Shown here: piece by piece, positions 1 to 8,127 of the stretch | Layout: every line of letters begins with the position of its first letter | Position numbering within the stretch: the first letter of the stretch is position 1 | NCBI RefSeq assembly: GCF_016919065.1 | Contig: NZ_JAFFQA010000012.1 | Span: forward strand, 56,969 to 120,968 | DNA length: 64,000 bases | Direction: 5' to 3' | Source: Desulfobulbus rhabdoformis | Lineage (GTDB): Bacteria; Desulfobacterota; Desulfobulbia; Desulfobulbales; Desulfobulbaceae | The notes under the pieces: model-generated | The model's input: only the letters and a program-made list of their open reading frames with translations | The model's database searches: none | Told to the model about the DNA's origin: nothing | Made by a program: the position numbers and the translations under genes

Positions 1-1053
1 CAGAATAAAATAGTTCAGGGAAACATGGCGAGCATGTTTTTTCATCACCGCAATAGAATTGCAGACATCGTCTAAGGAAAAGCCGTTAGGCTGGTAATAG
101 AGACGGTGCTTTTCCCGTTGGGCGGAGTTCAGGGAGATACGAATAGAATCAAGGCCAGCTGTTGCCAGCCGCTCCACCGCATCCGGGAGGCTGCCGTTGG
201 TGTTGAGGTTGATCGTACCCTTGTCTGTGTGCTTACGCATCAGTCGGATAGCTTTCTCCATTACCTTTGCCTGCAGAAGCGGTTCTCCTTCACAGCCCTG
301 TCCAAAGCTGACAATGGGCAGTGGTGCCGTTTGCAGATGATCAATGGCTATCTCGGCCAACTCTTTTTCAGTGGGCACAAAGGCTATGCGATCCTGGGTT
401 GAAGGGCAACAGCCAGAGGGTTGCAGGGAAATGCAGCCCACACAGGCCGCGTTACACACCGGGGAACTTGGTAGTGGGGCCTCCCATCTGCCAAGAAAGT
501 AGTTACGGGCAGCCGGGCAACCGTAGGTAAGGCAGCACTTGCCAAGATGTTGAATCAAACGGTTGTCACGGTGTTTTTTTAAGTGCGTCAGGGTGCGACG
601 CTCCAGCAGGTCAAAATCGAACTGGTTGGCATCCTGACGGCAGTCCGCATCGCTACGAAAGGCTGCGACCCAGAATTTTCCATCGGCCCAGCCAACAGCT
701 GTATAGGCAAAAAGCGGAAGACGCTGAGAGCAGTTTTCCTCGCTTTGATAGGCGGCCGTGTAAATAGCTGTATGGGCAGGAGCCATAAAAGCTGCCACGG
801 CCTGAACCGGTTCATCATCCTGATAGGGATTGGTGGCTAGAAGTGCCGGCTCGCCGGTATCCGGCTCTATACCGATGGGAAGTCGCTGGGGCAGGGTGAA
901 AAGTTCGCTCCCTTCCGGCAACTCTATGAGGTGCTCCGGTGAGGGCAGATAGATATGTCCGGCACCACTCCCCGCCATATATAGCCCATCGTAATCAAGG
1001 ATTTCACCTTGGGCGTTTGCAAAAAGCAGGGAGGGTTGACTTGTTAGATGCAC
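1..1053 (-). CDS. Radical SAM protein with N-terminal extension (partial, runs off left edge)
   Basis: An open frame of 351 codons reads leftward from a GTG at 1053 and has no stop before the window edge; an in-frame TGA lies just upstream of the GTG, so no earlier start is possible. The iron-sulfur/SAM motif CNAACVGC (CxxxCxxC) is at residues 200-207. It is followed by a GCEGEPLL segment, which resembles the radical SAM GGE region, and by an NLNTNG strand. About 200 residues precede the motif, unusually long for a radical SAM enzyme, and include extra cysteines (CCLTYGC). The substrate cannot be told. It starts 18 bases after the stop of the upstream small gene, so the two are probably co-transcribed. 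No strong ribosome-binding site is seen. Confidence 0.8.
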   Translation of the reverse strand, partial: MHLTSQPSLLFANAQGEILDYDGLYMAGSGAGHIYLPSPEHLIELPEGSELFTLPQRLPIGIEPDTGEPALLATNPYQDDEPVQAVAAFMAPAHTAIYTAAYQSEENCSQRLPLFAYTAVGWADGKFWVAAFRSDADCRQDANQFDFDLLERRTLTHLKKHRDNRLIQHLGKCCLTYGCPAARNYFLGRWEAPLPSSPVCNAACVGCISLQPSGCCPSTQDRIAFVPTEKELAEIAIDHLQTAPLPIVSFGQGCEGEPLLQAKVMEKAIRLMRKHTDKGTINLNTNGSLPDAVERLATAGLDSIRISLNSAQREKHRLYYQPNGFSLDDVCNSIAVMKKHARHVSLNYFIL

Positions 1054-1071
1054 GTTGAAAGACCTGGTGGA

Positions 1072-1494
1072 TCACCGGGGACGGATGCGTTTGAGGATGG
1101 AATCGACAGCTCGGTAAATATCCAGATCATCGCCAAAAACATCCTGAATGTGGGGGTGATCAATGAGATCTTCGATAATGTACTGGGTCAGGTAGAGGCT
1201 GATGACATTGGGATCGGGTACCAGATTGCGAATCGGTGCGATTTTAAACTGCATGTCAAACTCTTCCATCTCGCCCAACCCTTGCAGCTGTTTTGCCACA
1301 CTTTCCTGAATGGCATGGACAGAGTTGGTCTCAATGATTTGATTATCCAGTAACCGCTGCACCAGGGCAACTGCCAATTCCGGCGCCATTTCCCGCGACT
1401 TTTTCAGCATCATGTTCCGCTCGCGTTCCCGCTTGCGGTCAATGGCATCAATGGTTTTGTTGGTTGAGCTACTTGGATTCATATGGCGGGCCAT
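1072..1494 (-). CDS. Conserved-looking small protein of unknown function
   Basis: A 140-residue soluble protein with no signal peptide or membrane segment. The N-terminal third is charged (DRKRERERN); the rest is acidic and predicted helical. ATG at 1494 is preceded by AAGGAG at 8 bases, a good ribosome-binding site that supports this start. I do not recognise the family. It lies directly upstream of the radical SAM gene at the window edge with an 18-base gap, which suggests that it is translated together with that enzyme and might be a partner protein; that is inference from position only. Confidence 0.75.
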   Translation of the reverse strand: MARHMNPSSSTNKTIDAIDRKRERERNMMLKKSREMAPELAVALVQRLLDNQIIETNSVHAIQESVAKQLQGLGEMEEFDMQFKIAPIRNLVPDPNVISLYLTQYIIEDLIDHPHIQDVFGDDLDIYRAVDSILKRIRPR

Positions 1495-1846
1495 GGCATT
1501 GCTCCTTGTATAGTCTACTCGTTAAAACGATGTGTTGTTGAGTAAAGCGGGTGGCACGGGGAACCGGTGTCTTCACGATTCCACAGGAGAGAAAAATGGT
1601 GCCACAGCCGCGGTTCCTGGCCGTCTCAAGCCACACAACCTCCCCCCGTTGAAGATTATACATGATCTGGTGATGTATTTCCGGGATGATGGGGCGTGGG
1701 CGGTCGCAGGACCACTTTAATCTGGGGCCTGCTTAAAAAAGATGCCCCTCTTATACTGCACCTATCAGTGATAAGCACTGCTTTTGTAAAGGAAAAGGCC
1801 CAGCTCTAAAAATACTGGGCCTTCTGAATGCGTGTAAAAGTATGAA
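1495..1846. other. Intergenic stretch, no convincing gene
   Basis: Between the small unknown gene and glgP, both on the minus strand. The right end holds a hairpin that probably terminates glgP. A tiny open frame on the plus strand (ATG 1596, 18 codons) has AGGAG upstream, but nothing supports it as a gene. Confidence 0.6.
1795..1823 (-). terminator. Likely rho-independent terminator of glgP
   Basis: A perfect 9-bp stem AAGGCCCAG / CTGGGCCTT (1795-1803 and 1815-1823) with an 11-base loop, 23 bases after the glgP stop. On the minus strand the stem is followed by a short, interrupted U-rich stretch. Confidence 0.6.
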
Positions 1847-4024
1847 TTATAACCTACTTTCTTCACTCTGATAGAGTTTGCGGAAACGTTCGATGGAACT
1901 CTGCAACTCCGGCGAGAGAGAGACTGCGTACTGATTGACGTACTCGGCAGCCATGCGGTGGGTATTAAAGATAGGGATATTGAGCCGCAGGTTTTCCAGG
2001 GCTCGGGTCATGAAGTCCTGCTGTTTGTTGTAGAAAATATCGAGAATCTGGGGCAACAGTTCGTAAAAGGCAGAGGAATCTTCCGCATAGAGGAGGGACT
2101 CCGGATCCTCGCTTAAATCGGCCTCATCAACGGGGCCTTCATAGCCAAACTTCCAGCCAGTAAGTCCGTTGTGGTAGCCCTCGACCCACCAACCATCCAT
2201 GATGCTGATATTGGGCACGCCGTTCATGGCCGCCTTCATACCACTGGTTCCGCTGGCTTCCAAAGGTCGCTTGGGACTATTGAGCCATGCGTGCACACCC
2301 GCAACCATGAGTTTTGCAATATGCATATCATAGCCTGGAATGAAGATCAGTTTTCCCAATCCCTGACTGCGGCGGTAGAGTTCTTCTTGATTATCTAAAA
2401 TCAGTTTTAAGACAGATTTTCCTGGCTCATCTGCCGGATGGGCTTTTCCCGCAAAGACAAAGTTCACCGGCCAATTATTTTTCAGTAGAATATCCGCCAG
2501 GCGGCCCATGTCATCAAAAATAAGATCCGCGCGTTTGTAGGTGGAGAAACGACGGGCAAAGCCCAGGGTAAAGACACCAGGTTCAAGCCACTGCTGTTCT
2601 GGCAGGCTGGAGAGAAAATTGGGGGGATCGATCCAGGTCTCGACCATCTGTTCCCGGTGACGACGCAGCATGATGTTGATATAATCGACGAGCGCTTGAT
2701 TATCCGCCTGCCAGGCCTGGTGTAATTCCTGGCTGAGTTTCTGCTCCTGGGCAGGGATCAGGCTGGTGAAACAGCTTGGGTCCTGACGCCAGTTGGTTAA
2801 ACTGGGCGAACGGTCAAAACAGGCCTTGCGCTGGGCGCTGATCCAGGTGAGATGATGCACGCCATTGGTTATGGCTTTGATTTTTGGCGCAAAGGCTGGG
2901 AACTGCTTTCTGGTCACATCGCGATGCAGGCGGCTGACACTGTTAATGGCCCGATTCAGGCGCATGGCCATGGCTGTGAAGTTGTATTCATGGGCTATGT
3001 CGTCGTCATGAGCCACTAGATTGAGAATCCGTTCAAAGGCCTTATGGCTGATGGAGGAGTAGAGGTCCCTTGAAAAACGATCGTGCCCTGCCTTCACCGG
3101 GGTATGAATGGTGTAGACAATCTGCTGGGCAACTTTCTGGGCAGCTGCAAGAATATCAGCATCTGTCATCAGCTCGCCAAAATTCTCACCATACTGCTTT
3201 TGCAGTTCTCGAACAATCATGTGCAGGGTCACGGTGACTCCGTGCTGCTCGTTGAGATGGAGCGTATGTGGTGTGAGTCCCAGTGCATCCACAAGAGGGA
3301 GAATCGCTGAACCAAGCATTCTTCGTTGGTTGGCTTTGATGATGGTGGACTTGGCGTTATAAAGTTGCTGGGCAGATTCCTTGACCCAGTTAGGCGCCTC
3401 CGGGAGGCTGTAATCAAGCAGAAATTCAGGCACAAAATAATCGCGGGCATCGCTGAGTTCAATTTTCATCCAGACCTGGGCCTGGACGACAATTGGATGT
3501 TGCAGGCCATTGTAAAATGGGATGTCAATGGTCAGCGGTTTGCCAGGTGCTCCTGGTGTGTGTAAAGGGAAAAGTGTCGGCGTTGCTCCCGGCTTCCAGT
3601 ACGTGGCATGATCGATCTGCCCCACCTTGGAGTCGACAATCTGGGAAAAATACCCTTCGCGGTACAGTAGGCTGATCGCCAGGACCGGCAGGTGCAGGTC
3701 GGCAAAGGATTTTAAGGTGTCGCCGGCGAGGACACCGAGCCCACCACTGTAGTTGGGGATTTTACGCTCGTTGAAGCGATACTTCTGTACATAGGCGTTC
3801 AGCTGCGGGTTGGGGTCCTGGAGGATGTTCTCTGTCTCGAGAAAATCTTTAATGGGATGAAATACATCGGGATCTGCGCCAATTTCCATGGAGATATATG
3901 CAATGCTGTTAATCTCCGGGTTGGCAAGATTTGACCAGACGGTATCAAAAAGCTCTTGGGAGACACCAAAATAGGTGCCAAAACGGTTACTGCTGACAAG
4001 CGAAGCCAATGAAGAAGAGGACAT
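1847..4024 (-). CDS. glgP: Alpha-glucan (glycogen/maltodextrin) phosphorylase
   Basis: PLP-dependent glycosyltransferase of the short, AgP-type alpha-glucan phosphorylases. It releases glucose 1-phosphate from the ends of stored alpha-1,4-glucans in the cytoplasm. The 725-residue protein has the N-terminal block YFSMEIG-like (YISMEIG), NYSGGLGVLAGD, and HLNEQHG where the family usually has HLNEGH. The C-terminal block is EASGTSGMKAAMNG near residue 595, whose lysine is the expected PLP anchor. The frame extends 13 codons further up to a TTG at 4063. ATG 4024 is preferred because the family homology begins soon after it, although neither start has a clear ribosome-binding site. No other glycogen genes are adjacent. 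Confidence 0.93.
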   Translation of the reverse strand: MSSSSLASLVSSNRFGTYFGVSQELFDTVWSNLANPEINSIAYISMEIGADPDVFHPIKDFLETENILQDPNPQLNAYVQKYRFNERKIPNYSGGLGVLAGDTLKSFADLHLPVLAISLLYREGYFSQIVDSKVGQIDHATYWKPGATPTLFPLHTPGAPGKPLTIDIPFYNGLQHPIVVQAQVWMKIELSDARDYFVPEFLLDYSLPEAPNWVKESAQQLYNAKSTIIKANQRRMLGSAILPLVDALGLTPHTLHLNEQHGVTVTLHMIVRELQKQYGENFGELMTDADILAAAQKVAQQIVYTIHTPVKAGHDRFSRDLYSSISHKAFERILNLVAHDDDIAHEYNFTAMAMRLNRAINSVSRLHRDVTRKQFPAFAPKIKAITNGVHHLTWISAQRKACFDRSPSLTNWRQDPSCFTSLIPAQEQKLSQELHQAWQADNQALVDYINIMLRRHREQMVETWIDPPNFLSSLPEQQWLEPGVFTLGFARRFSTYKRADLIFDDMGRLADILLKNNWPVNFVFAGKAHPADEPGKSVLKLILDNQEELYRRSQGLGKLIFIPGYDMHIAKLMVAGVHAWLNSPKRPLEASGTSGMKAAMNGVPNISIMDGWWVEGYHNGLTGWKFGYEGPVDEADLSEDPESLLYAEDSSAFYELLPQILDIFYNKQQDFMTRALENLRLNIPIFNTHRMAAEYVNQYAVSLSPELQSSIERFRKLYQSEESRL

Positions 4025-4133
4025 CGTATATACACTATTAAAAAAATTAATAAAAATTCTCAATAAGCAAAAGAGACACGAAAGGACAAAACTTTAGGCG
4101 AGTTTAATCAGCCTCGATGCTTTTGCAAGCTTT

Positions 4134-4355
4134 TTCCCTGAATCCATGACGGTGGGGGGGCACTGAACAACGTATTCTTGTGATGAGACAACTTTTTTTT
4201 TACAAATTCATGTACTGTTCAGTTTCACCCGGCGCCCTTTGGGGCATTCATTAGTACGTCACCCTCATTGCCTGCAAAACACCGATAAAGTGTACTTTAA
4301 TCGCTATGTTGCAGGCAATAAAACTGACGCACCGATGAATGCTCACGGATTAAGG
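4134..4355. repeat. Palindromic interspersed element, family B, copy 1 (full, diverged)
   Basis: The left arm TTCCCTGAATCCATGAC (4134-4150) and right arm GATGAATGCTCACGGATTAAGG (imperfect inverse) bound a 222-bp element. Inside are ACTGAACAAC and GTTCAGT, also inverted and shared with the copy at 5767. A second inverted pair, TTGCCTGCAA (4268-4277) and TTGCAGGCAA (4309-4318), encloses a further near-palindrome, giving one long imperfect hairpin at 4268-4318. It lies just upstream of pal. Confidence 0.7.
4268..4318. repeat. Long nested hairpin inside the family B element
   Basis: The outer 10-bp perfect arms are TTGCCTGCAA and TTGCAGGCAA. Between them CGATAAAGT and ACTTTAATCG pair with one bulge, so nearly the whole 51 bp can fold into a single stem. 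It could be a folded RNA or a cruciform-forming site; function unknown. Confidence 0.6.
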
Positions 4356-4553
4356 TTTGTATTCGAGTCTGTCTAAAGAGAGCGCTTCCAGTACGCAACT
4401 CCTGGTAGATGGGAAGAAAAAAACGCCTGAGGGTGGAGGGCTTGCAGCCCAAGGACTTTGGGGCGGGCAAGAAATATTTGTTGTATTTCTTCAATGGTGC
4501 GCTACATTTGGAGCAACTGTTTTTAACTTAATTTCATCCATATGGAGGGAAAA

Positions 4554-5066
4554 ATGAGCAGTAAAAAGATGTTGCATTTAGCCACCTTCGTGGTGCTTGT
4601 ATTGGGCATGAGCCTGACAGGCTGCAGCAAAAAGACCGCCATGACTGCGCCGCAGATGAATGCATCGGAAGGGGCAGGCGTGCCCGAGCCTCTGGAGACA
4701 GAGGAAAACGGCATCATGGAAGGTCGAACCTCCGGGCCGATGGTTCCCGTTTACTTTGCCTTTGACAGCTCTAAAATTGAGGGCGAACAGATGCAACGTA
4801 TAGGGATAAATGCTAATTTTTTGAAGAGTAATCCAAATTTTAACGTCCGGATCGAAGGAAACTGCGATCCGCGGGGTACCCAGGAGTACAACCTGGCCTT
4901 GGGTGAGCGCCGCGCGCTCAGCGCAAAAAAAGGCCTGATTGCACTGGGAGTTCAGCCTGACCAACTGACAACAGTCAGCTTTGGCGAGGAGAAACTGCTG
5001 CTTTTGGGCCATGATGAAATATCCTGGGCACAAAACCGAAGGGATGATTTTGTTCTTATAAAGTAA
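4554..5066 (+). CDS. pal: Peptidoglycan-associated lipoprotein (Pal/OmpA-type)
   Basis: Outer-membrane lipoprotein that tethers the envelope to peptidoglycan. The 170-residue protein begins with a lipoprotein signal ending in LTGC, with lipidated Cys24. It carries an OmpA C-terminal domain with the peptidoglycan-binding signature around NLALGERRA and a YFAFDSS strand. An ATG 12 bases upstream is in frame, but GGAGGG sits between the two ATGs at the right spacing for 4554, so 4554 is the start. The usual tolB-tolA-tolR neighbours are absent; skp follows 171 bases downstream. The FGEE segment, where Pal usually has SYGEE, is intact. Confidence 0.9.
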   Translation: MSSKKMLHLATFVVLVLGMSLTGCSKKTAMTAPQMNASEGAGVPEPLETEENGIMEGRTSGPMVPVYFAFDSSKIEGEQMQRIGINANFLKSNPNFNVRIEGNCDPRGTQEYNLALGERRALSAKKGLIALGVQPDQLTTVSFGEEKLLLLGHDEISWAQNRRDDFVLIK

Positions 5067-5134
5067 GCTGTTACTTCAATGCCAACAGCCGGGTGAGGGC
5101 ACATGCTCTGCATCCGGTTTTGCTTTTTTCCTCT

Positions 5135-5158
5135 CTCCTGAATCCGTGAGCATTCAGG
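5135..5158. repeat. Family B repeat, solo arm between pal and skp
   Basis: Contains CCTGAATCCGTGAGCATTCAGG, an exact match to the family arm. This solo copy is itself palindromic at its ends (CCTGAAT / ATTCAGG), so it can form a small hairpin. It lies about 80 bases upstream of the skp start. Confidence 0.65.
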
Positions 5159-5237
5159 TCTCTTTTTCTTTCTCATTATCCGCCGCAGGAATGCATGTGG
5201 CAAAAATATTCATCTCAAATTATCTGGAGCATCAACT

Positions 5238-5762
5238 GTGAAAAACATGAAACGTGTGCTGGGGTGTGTGGTTGTCGTCGCCGTCTTTTGTCTGCAGAGC
5301 CAGGTTTCACTGGCCGCTAACGTCAAGATTGCGATCATTGACATGAAACAGGTGCTTGCCACATCCAAAGCCGGGAAAAAAGCCCAGGGCGTTATCGAGA
5401 AAAAAATGAAATCTTTGCAGGAGTCTTTCCAAAAAGACGAGAAAGAACTTGCTAAGATGCAGGATGAAATGAAAAAGAAAGGTGCTGCCTGGAGTGATAA
5501 GGTAAAAAAAGAAAAGGCGATAGCATTTCAGCAAAAACGGCGGGACATGCTTGAGACACGGGAAAAGGCTAACCGCGAAATGCAGGCTCTGCGGGAGGAA
5601 AACATCAACCCCATCCTCAAAAAACTTGAGGATATCGTCGATGACGTGGCCTCTGATAAAGGCTATACCCTTGTTTTGCCGAGAAACGTTGTGCTGTATT
5701 CTGCCAAATCTATAGATATCACCGATACTATCGTTTCAAAGCTGAATAAGGCGATGCGGTAA
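5238..5762 (+). CDS. skp: OmpH/Skp-family periplasmic chaperone
   Basis: Periplasmic holdase that carries unfolded outer-membrane proteins. The 174-residue protein has a signal peptide (about residues 1-26, ending in SLAA). It then has the family start VKIAIIDMKQVL, a long Lys/Glu-rich coiled coil (about residues 50-120) forming the tentacle arms, and a C-terminal strand segment (YTLVLPRNVVLYS). The start is GTG at 5238, chosen because GGAG lies 9 bases upstream; the ATG three codons later would be too far away. In many Gram-negatives skp follows bamA; here it follows pal instead. Confidence 0.88.
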   Translation: MKNMKRVLGCVVVVAVFCLQSQVSLAANVKIAIIDMKQVLATSKAGKKAQGVIEKKMKSLQESFQKDEKELAKMQDEMKKKGAAWSDKVKKEKAIAFQQKRRDMLETREKANREMQALREENINPILKKLEDIVDDVASDKGYTLVLPRNVVLYSAKSIDITDTIVSKLNKAMR

Positions 5763-5766
5763 GCTT

Positions 5767-5938
5767 TTCCCTGAGTCCGTGAGCATTCATCGGCGTGTTG
5801 CGAACGATGAAGGTGGCGTGCTGATGGATGCCCCAAGGGACGGCGCGGGCAACTGAACAACAAATAAATGAGTTAAAAAACCTCAGTCTCGTTCACGGGA
5901 TACCTTGTTCAGTGGTCACGCGCCGTCACGGATTCAGG
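5767..5938. repeat. Palindromic interspersed element, family B, copy 2 (full)
   Basis: The left arm TTCCCTGAGTCCGTGAGCA begins 5 bases after the skp stop; the right arm is CACGGATTCAGG (5927-5938). Internal inverted segments AACTGAACAA and TTGTTCAGT match those in the copy at 4134. At about 172 bp this is the clearest full copy. It is followed 60 bases later by a family A (MITE-like) element. Confidence 0.75.
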
Positions 5939-5998
5939 TTTTCTTTTGCAGTATACTTCCCGTTTTCTTTCACCCTGCCTTTGGGCGGGTGCTTCTTA

Positions 5999-6158
5999 GG
6001 GAAATCTTGAATAATTGCTTTTTCTGCCAATCTCCCGGAGTCTGGCGCTTACCTCGTCATACTCAAAATTTTATCCTCGGAATATCAACTATATGCCTGC
6101 GGTAAAATTTTTCACAATCCTTGACCTTGATTGAAAAATCTAATTATTCAAGACACCC
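5999..6158. mobile_element. MITE-like element, family A, copy 1 (160 bp)
   Basis: The ends are inverted repeats. The left end reads GGG..TCTTGAATAATTGC and the right end CTAATTATTCAAGACACCC, so TCTTGAATAATT is a perfect 12-bp terminal match that continues imperfectly through a T-rich segment. A nearly identical copy lies at 56839-56997 and an internally deleted one at 18395-18496. There is no open reading frame inside. No target duplication could be identified with confidence. Confidence 0.8.
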
Positions 6159-6869
6159 TTAGGCCCGAAGCAATTCGGATTAGGCGTCATTCAGGCGTAT
6201 CTACGGCGGTTTCATCTGGAGCATTATGCGGTCGGCGCTCTCTAGCCGACCGCAGCGCAACTCTTTCTGCTTGCAGATATCTTCTTTTTGCCATTTTCCT
6301 GGCGATATTCACGTGGAAAATTCTGTTTTCTCTTGCTGCTTCATGGTATGAAAACCTGGAGAGAAGTCATTTTTTTCTTATAAAGACACTTCCTTTTCTA
6401 ATGCGTCATCATGCAATGACGATTAGATACATTGATCTGGAATGAAGCCGATGCTTCCAATTCTATCGCCTGCGTGTTTTTGGGCAGAGTGTTCGGGGAG
6501 AGGGCTTCATCCTTCTAGTATGATACCAATATGTTACCTTGCTCTTGTGTGTGCTGATCGGTGCTGGTTTTACACGGAGAAGGGGGGCGGTGTATACATT
6601 TCAGAGAAGGGATTCTGATGCATGAAGGGAATGTATGATCGTTGCCGGGTGGAGGAGTGCACCTGGTTTTTTCTGTTGTCACCAGGCAGACGGTCTATTT
6701 TCTTTCTCCAGAATTCGCTTTCATTTATGAGGACTTACACGCCGTTTGCGCGGGGATAAACGAAGATGCTTCGTTTTTAAAAAGAATAAATGAACCTGGA
6801 TGCTATGTGTTGATTGAACGCTCTGTTCCGGGTGAAGAGGCTCCAGGCCTCGAAGGAGTTTTAAAGAAC
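6159..6869. other. Long non-coding stretch upstream of yicC
   Basis: About 700 bases without a supported gene. A strong hairpin occurs at 6228-6253 (9-bp stem GCGGTCGGC / GCCGACCGC, 8-base loop). The yicC frame is open for 76 codons upstream of the chosen start (to a TTG at 6642), but that extension does not resemble the family. The frame starting in the MITE end at 6131 looks spurious. Confidence 0.5.
6228..6253. repeat. Strong GC-rich hairpin, no U-run
   Basis: Perfect 9-bp inverted repeat GCGGTCGGC and GCCGACCGC with an 8-base loop. No T-run follows on either strand, so a simple terminator is not supported. Confidence 0.5.
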
Positions 6870-7751
6870 ATGCGACTGCGGAGTATGACAGGATTTGGAA
6901 GGGGGGAAGCCAGCGAAGGCGGGAGGGCTTGGGTTGCCGAAATTCGAACGGTGAATCACCGTTTTTTGGATCAGCGGGTGATTTTACCCCGACTTTTTTC
7001 CGCCCTTGAGGATCCTGTTAAAAAATTGGTTGCCAAGGTGTTGGACCGTGGTCGTGTTGATATTACTTTTAGCCTCCATGGTGTTTCTGCTGTAGAACCG
7101 CAGTTGGTGGTTAACGAGAGCGTTGCGCGGCAGTACCATCGATGTCTGCGGCAGCTCGTCGATGATTATCAGCTCACTGATAATGTTGAGCTCAGAGATA
7201 TGTTGACCCAACGTGATATTATCAGCTTGGAAGAGCCTCGTCCGGATATGGACAGTGAATGGAAGGTGATCAGCCAAGCGCTGGAGGAAGCATTAAGTAA
7301 CTGCAACGCCATGCGGGAACAGGAGGGGAAAGCCCTACAGGAAGATCTGCTCGGCAGATTGGAAAAATTTGAAGGTATTGTTGTCGAAATCGAGGGAAAT
7401 ATTCCCGAATTGCACCAGCAACGACAACATGACCTGCGTGCTCGTATCGGGAAATTGTTGGATGGGCTTGATATAGATCCCATCCGCCTGGCCCAGGAAA
7501 CCGCTATCATGGCGGATAAAAGTGATGTCACCGAGGAAATTACCCGGCTGCATAGCCACATCGCCCAGTTCCGTGCATTTTTGTTGAGTGATGAACCTGT
7601 TGGCCGCCGTCTCGACTTCCTGTTACAGGAGTTTTTACGTGAGGTCAATACCCTCTCTTCCAAGATCGCCAATGCTGGAATTGCGCAACTGGGAGTGGAA
7701 ATGAAAAACGAAATCGAGAAGTTGCGCGAGCAGGTGCAGAATGTTGAGTAA
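6870..7751 (+). CDS. yicC: YicC-family endoribonuclease
   Basis: YicC-like proteins are endoribonucleases; the E. coli member has been reported to act on small RNAs. The 293-residue protein starts with the family signature RSMTGFGRGE, has WVAEIRTVNHRFLD in the N-terminal domain, and ends with the DUF1732 C-terminal domain containing RRLDFLLQEFLREVNTLSSK. ATG 6870 is chosen because AAGGAG lies 11 bases upstream and because the family begins M-x-x-SMTGFG; the open frame to 6642 would add 76 unrelated residues. It heads the yicC-remA-gmk cluster, a common arrangement in which rpoZ often follows; rpoZ is not present here. Confidence 0.93.
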   Translation: MRLRSMTGFGRGEASEGGRAWVAEIRTVNHRFLDQRVILPRLFSALEDPVKKLVAKVLDRGRVDITFSLHGVSAVEPQLVVNESVARQYHRCLRQLVDDYQLTDNVELRDMLTQRDIISLEEPRPDMDSEWKVISQALEEALSNCNAMREQEGKALQEDLLGRLEKFEGIVVEIEGNIPELHQQRQHDLRARIGKLLDGLDIDPIRLAQETAIMADKSDVTEEITRLHSHIAQFRAFLLSDEPVGRRLDFLLQEFLREVNTLSSKIANAGIAQLGVEMKNEIEKLREQVQNVE

Positions 7752-7821
7752 GGGCATGGGGGCTCTGAAGGCGAGTCCTCCATTGTGCTCCCTGGTCAGC
7801 TGCGAATGGAGATAAGGGCCT

Positions 7822-8127
7822 ATGGATAGTCGTCTGGTCAATGTCGGGTTCGGTAACGCGGTGAAGGTGGGGCGTATTCTCGCTGTGGTTAATCCGGGGT
7901 CTTCGCCGATTCGTAAGCTCAAAGAAGAGGCCCGCCTGAAAAAACAGTTGATCGATGTGACTGAAGGGCGAAGAACCCGTGCTATTATTCTCCTTGATTC
8001 CGGCCATATGGTGCTTTCGTCGGTGCAGCCGGAAACCATAAATCAACGACTGGTGACGATGGATCAGGAGCAACGGAATCCTAAACATATGCTTGCCAAA
8101 ATCAAGCAGGAGGCGAGTGATGCATAA
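7822..8127 (+). CDS. remA: RemA-like DNA-binding regulator (DUF370)
   Basis: DUF370/RemA protein of 101 residues. In Bacillus, RemA is a DNA-binding activator of matrix and osmoprotection genes; in proteobacteria its role is less clear. Family features seen are the N-terminal NVGFGNAV strand, PGSSPIRKLKEEA, DVTEGRRTRAIILLDSGH and the VLSSVQPETI segment. It follows yicC and its last 8 bases overlap the gmk start, so translation is probably coupled. Confidence 0.9.
   Translation: MDSRLVNVGFGNAVKVGRILAVVNPGSSPIRKLKEEARLKKQLIDVTEGRRTRAIILLDSGHMVLSSVQPETINQRLVTMDQEQRNPKHMLAKIKQEASDA

Larger units (their letters stand above)
4025..4553. other. Intergenic region carrying a palindromic repeat element
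   Basis: Divergent region between glgP (minus) and pal (plus); promoters for both must lie here. Positions 4134-4355 are a complete copy of the CCTGAATCCGTGAGCA palindromic element (listed separately). No protein-coding frame is convincing. Confidence 0.7.

Noticed and set aside
1596..1652. Short leader-like ORF with a good ribosome-binding site
   Set aside because: Only 18 codons, no adjacent plus-strand gene, and no regulatory structure.
6131..6445. A 104-codon frame overlapping the end of the first MITE-like element
   Set aside because: It starts with TTG inside the terminal repeat, has no ribosome-binding site, and has unusual composition; likely chance.
6642..6869. N-terminal extension of YicC by 76 residues
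   Set aside because: The frame is open but the extension has no family similarity, and a good ribosome-binding site precedes the internal ATG.
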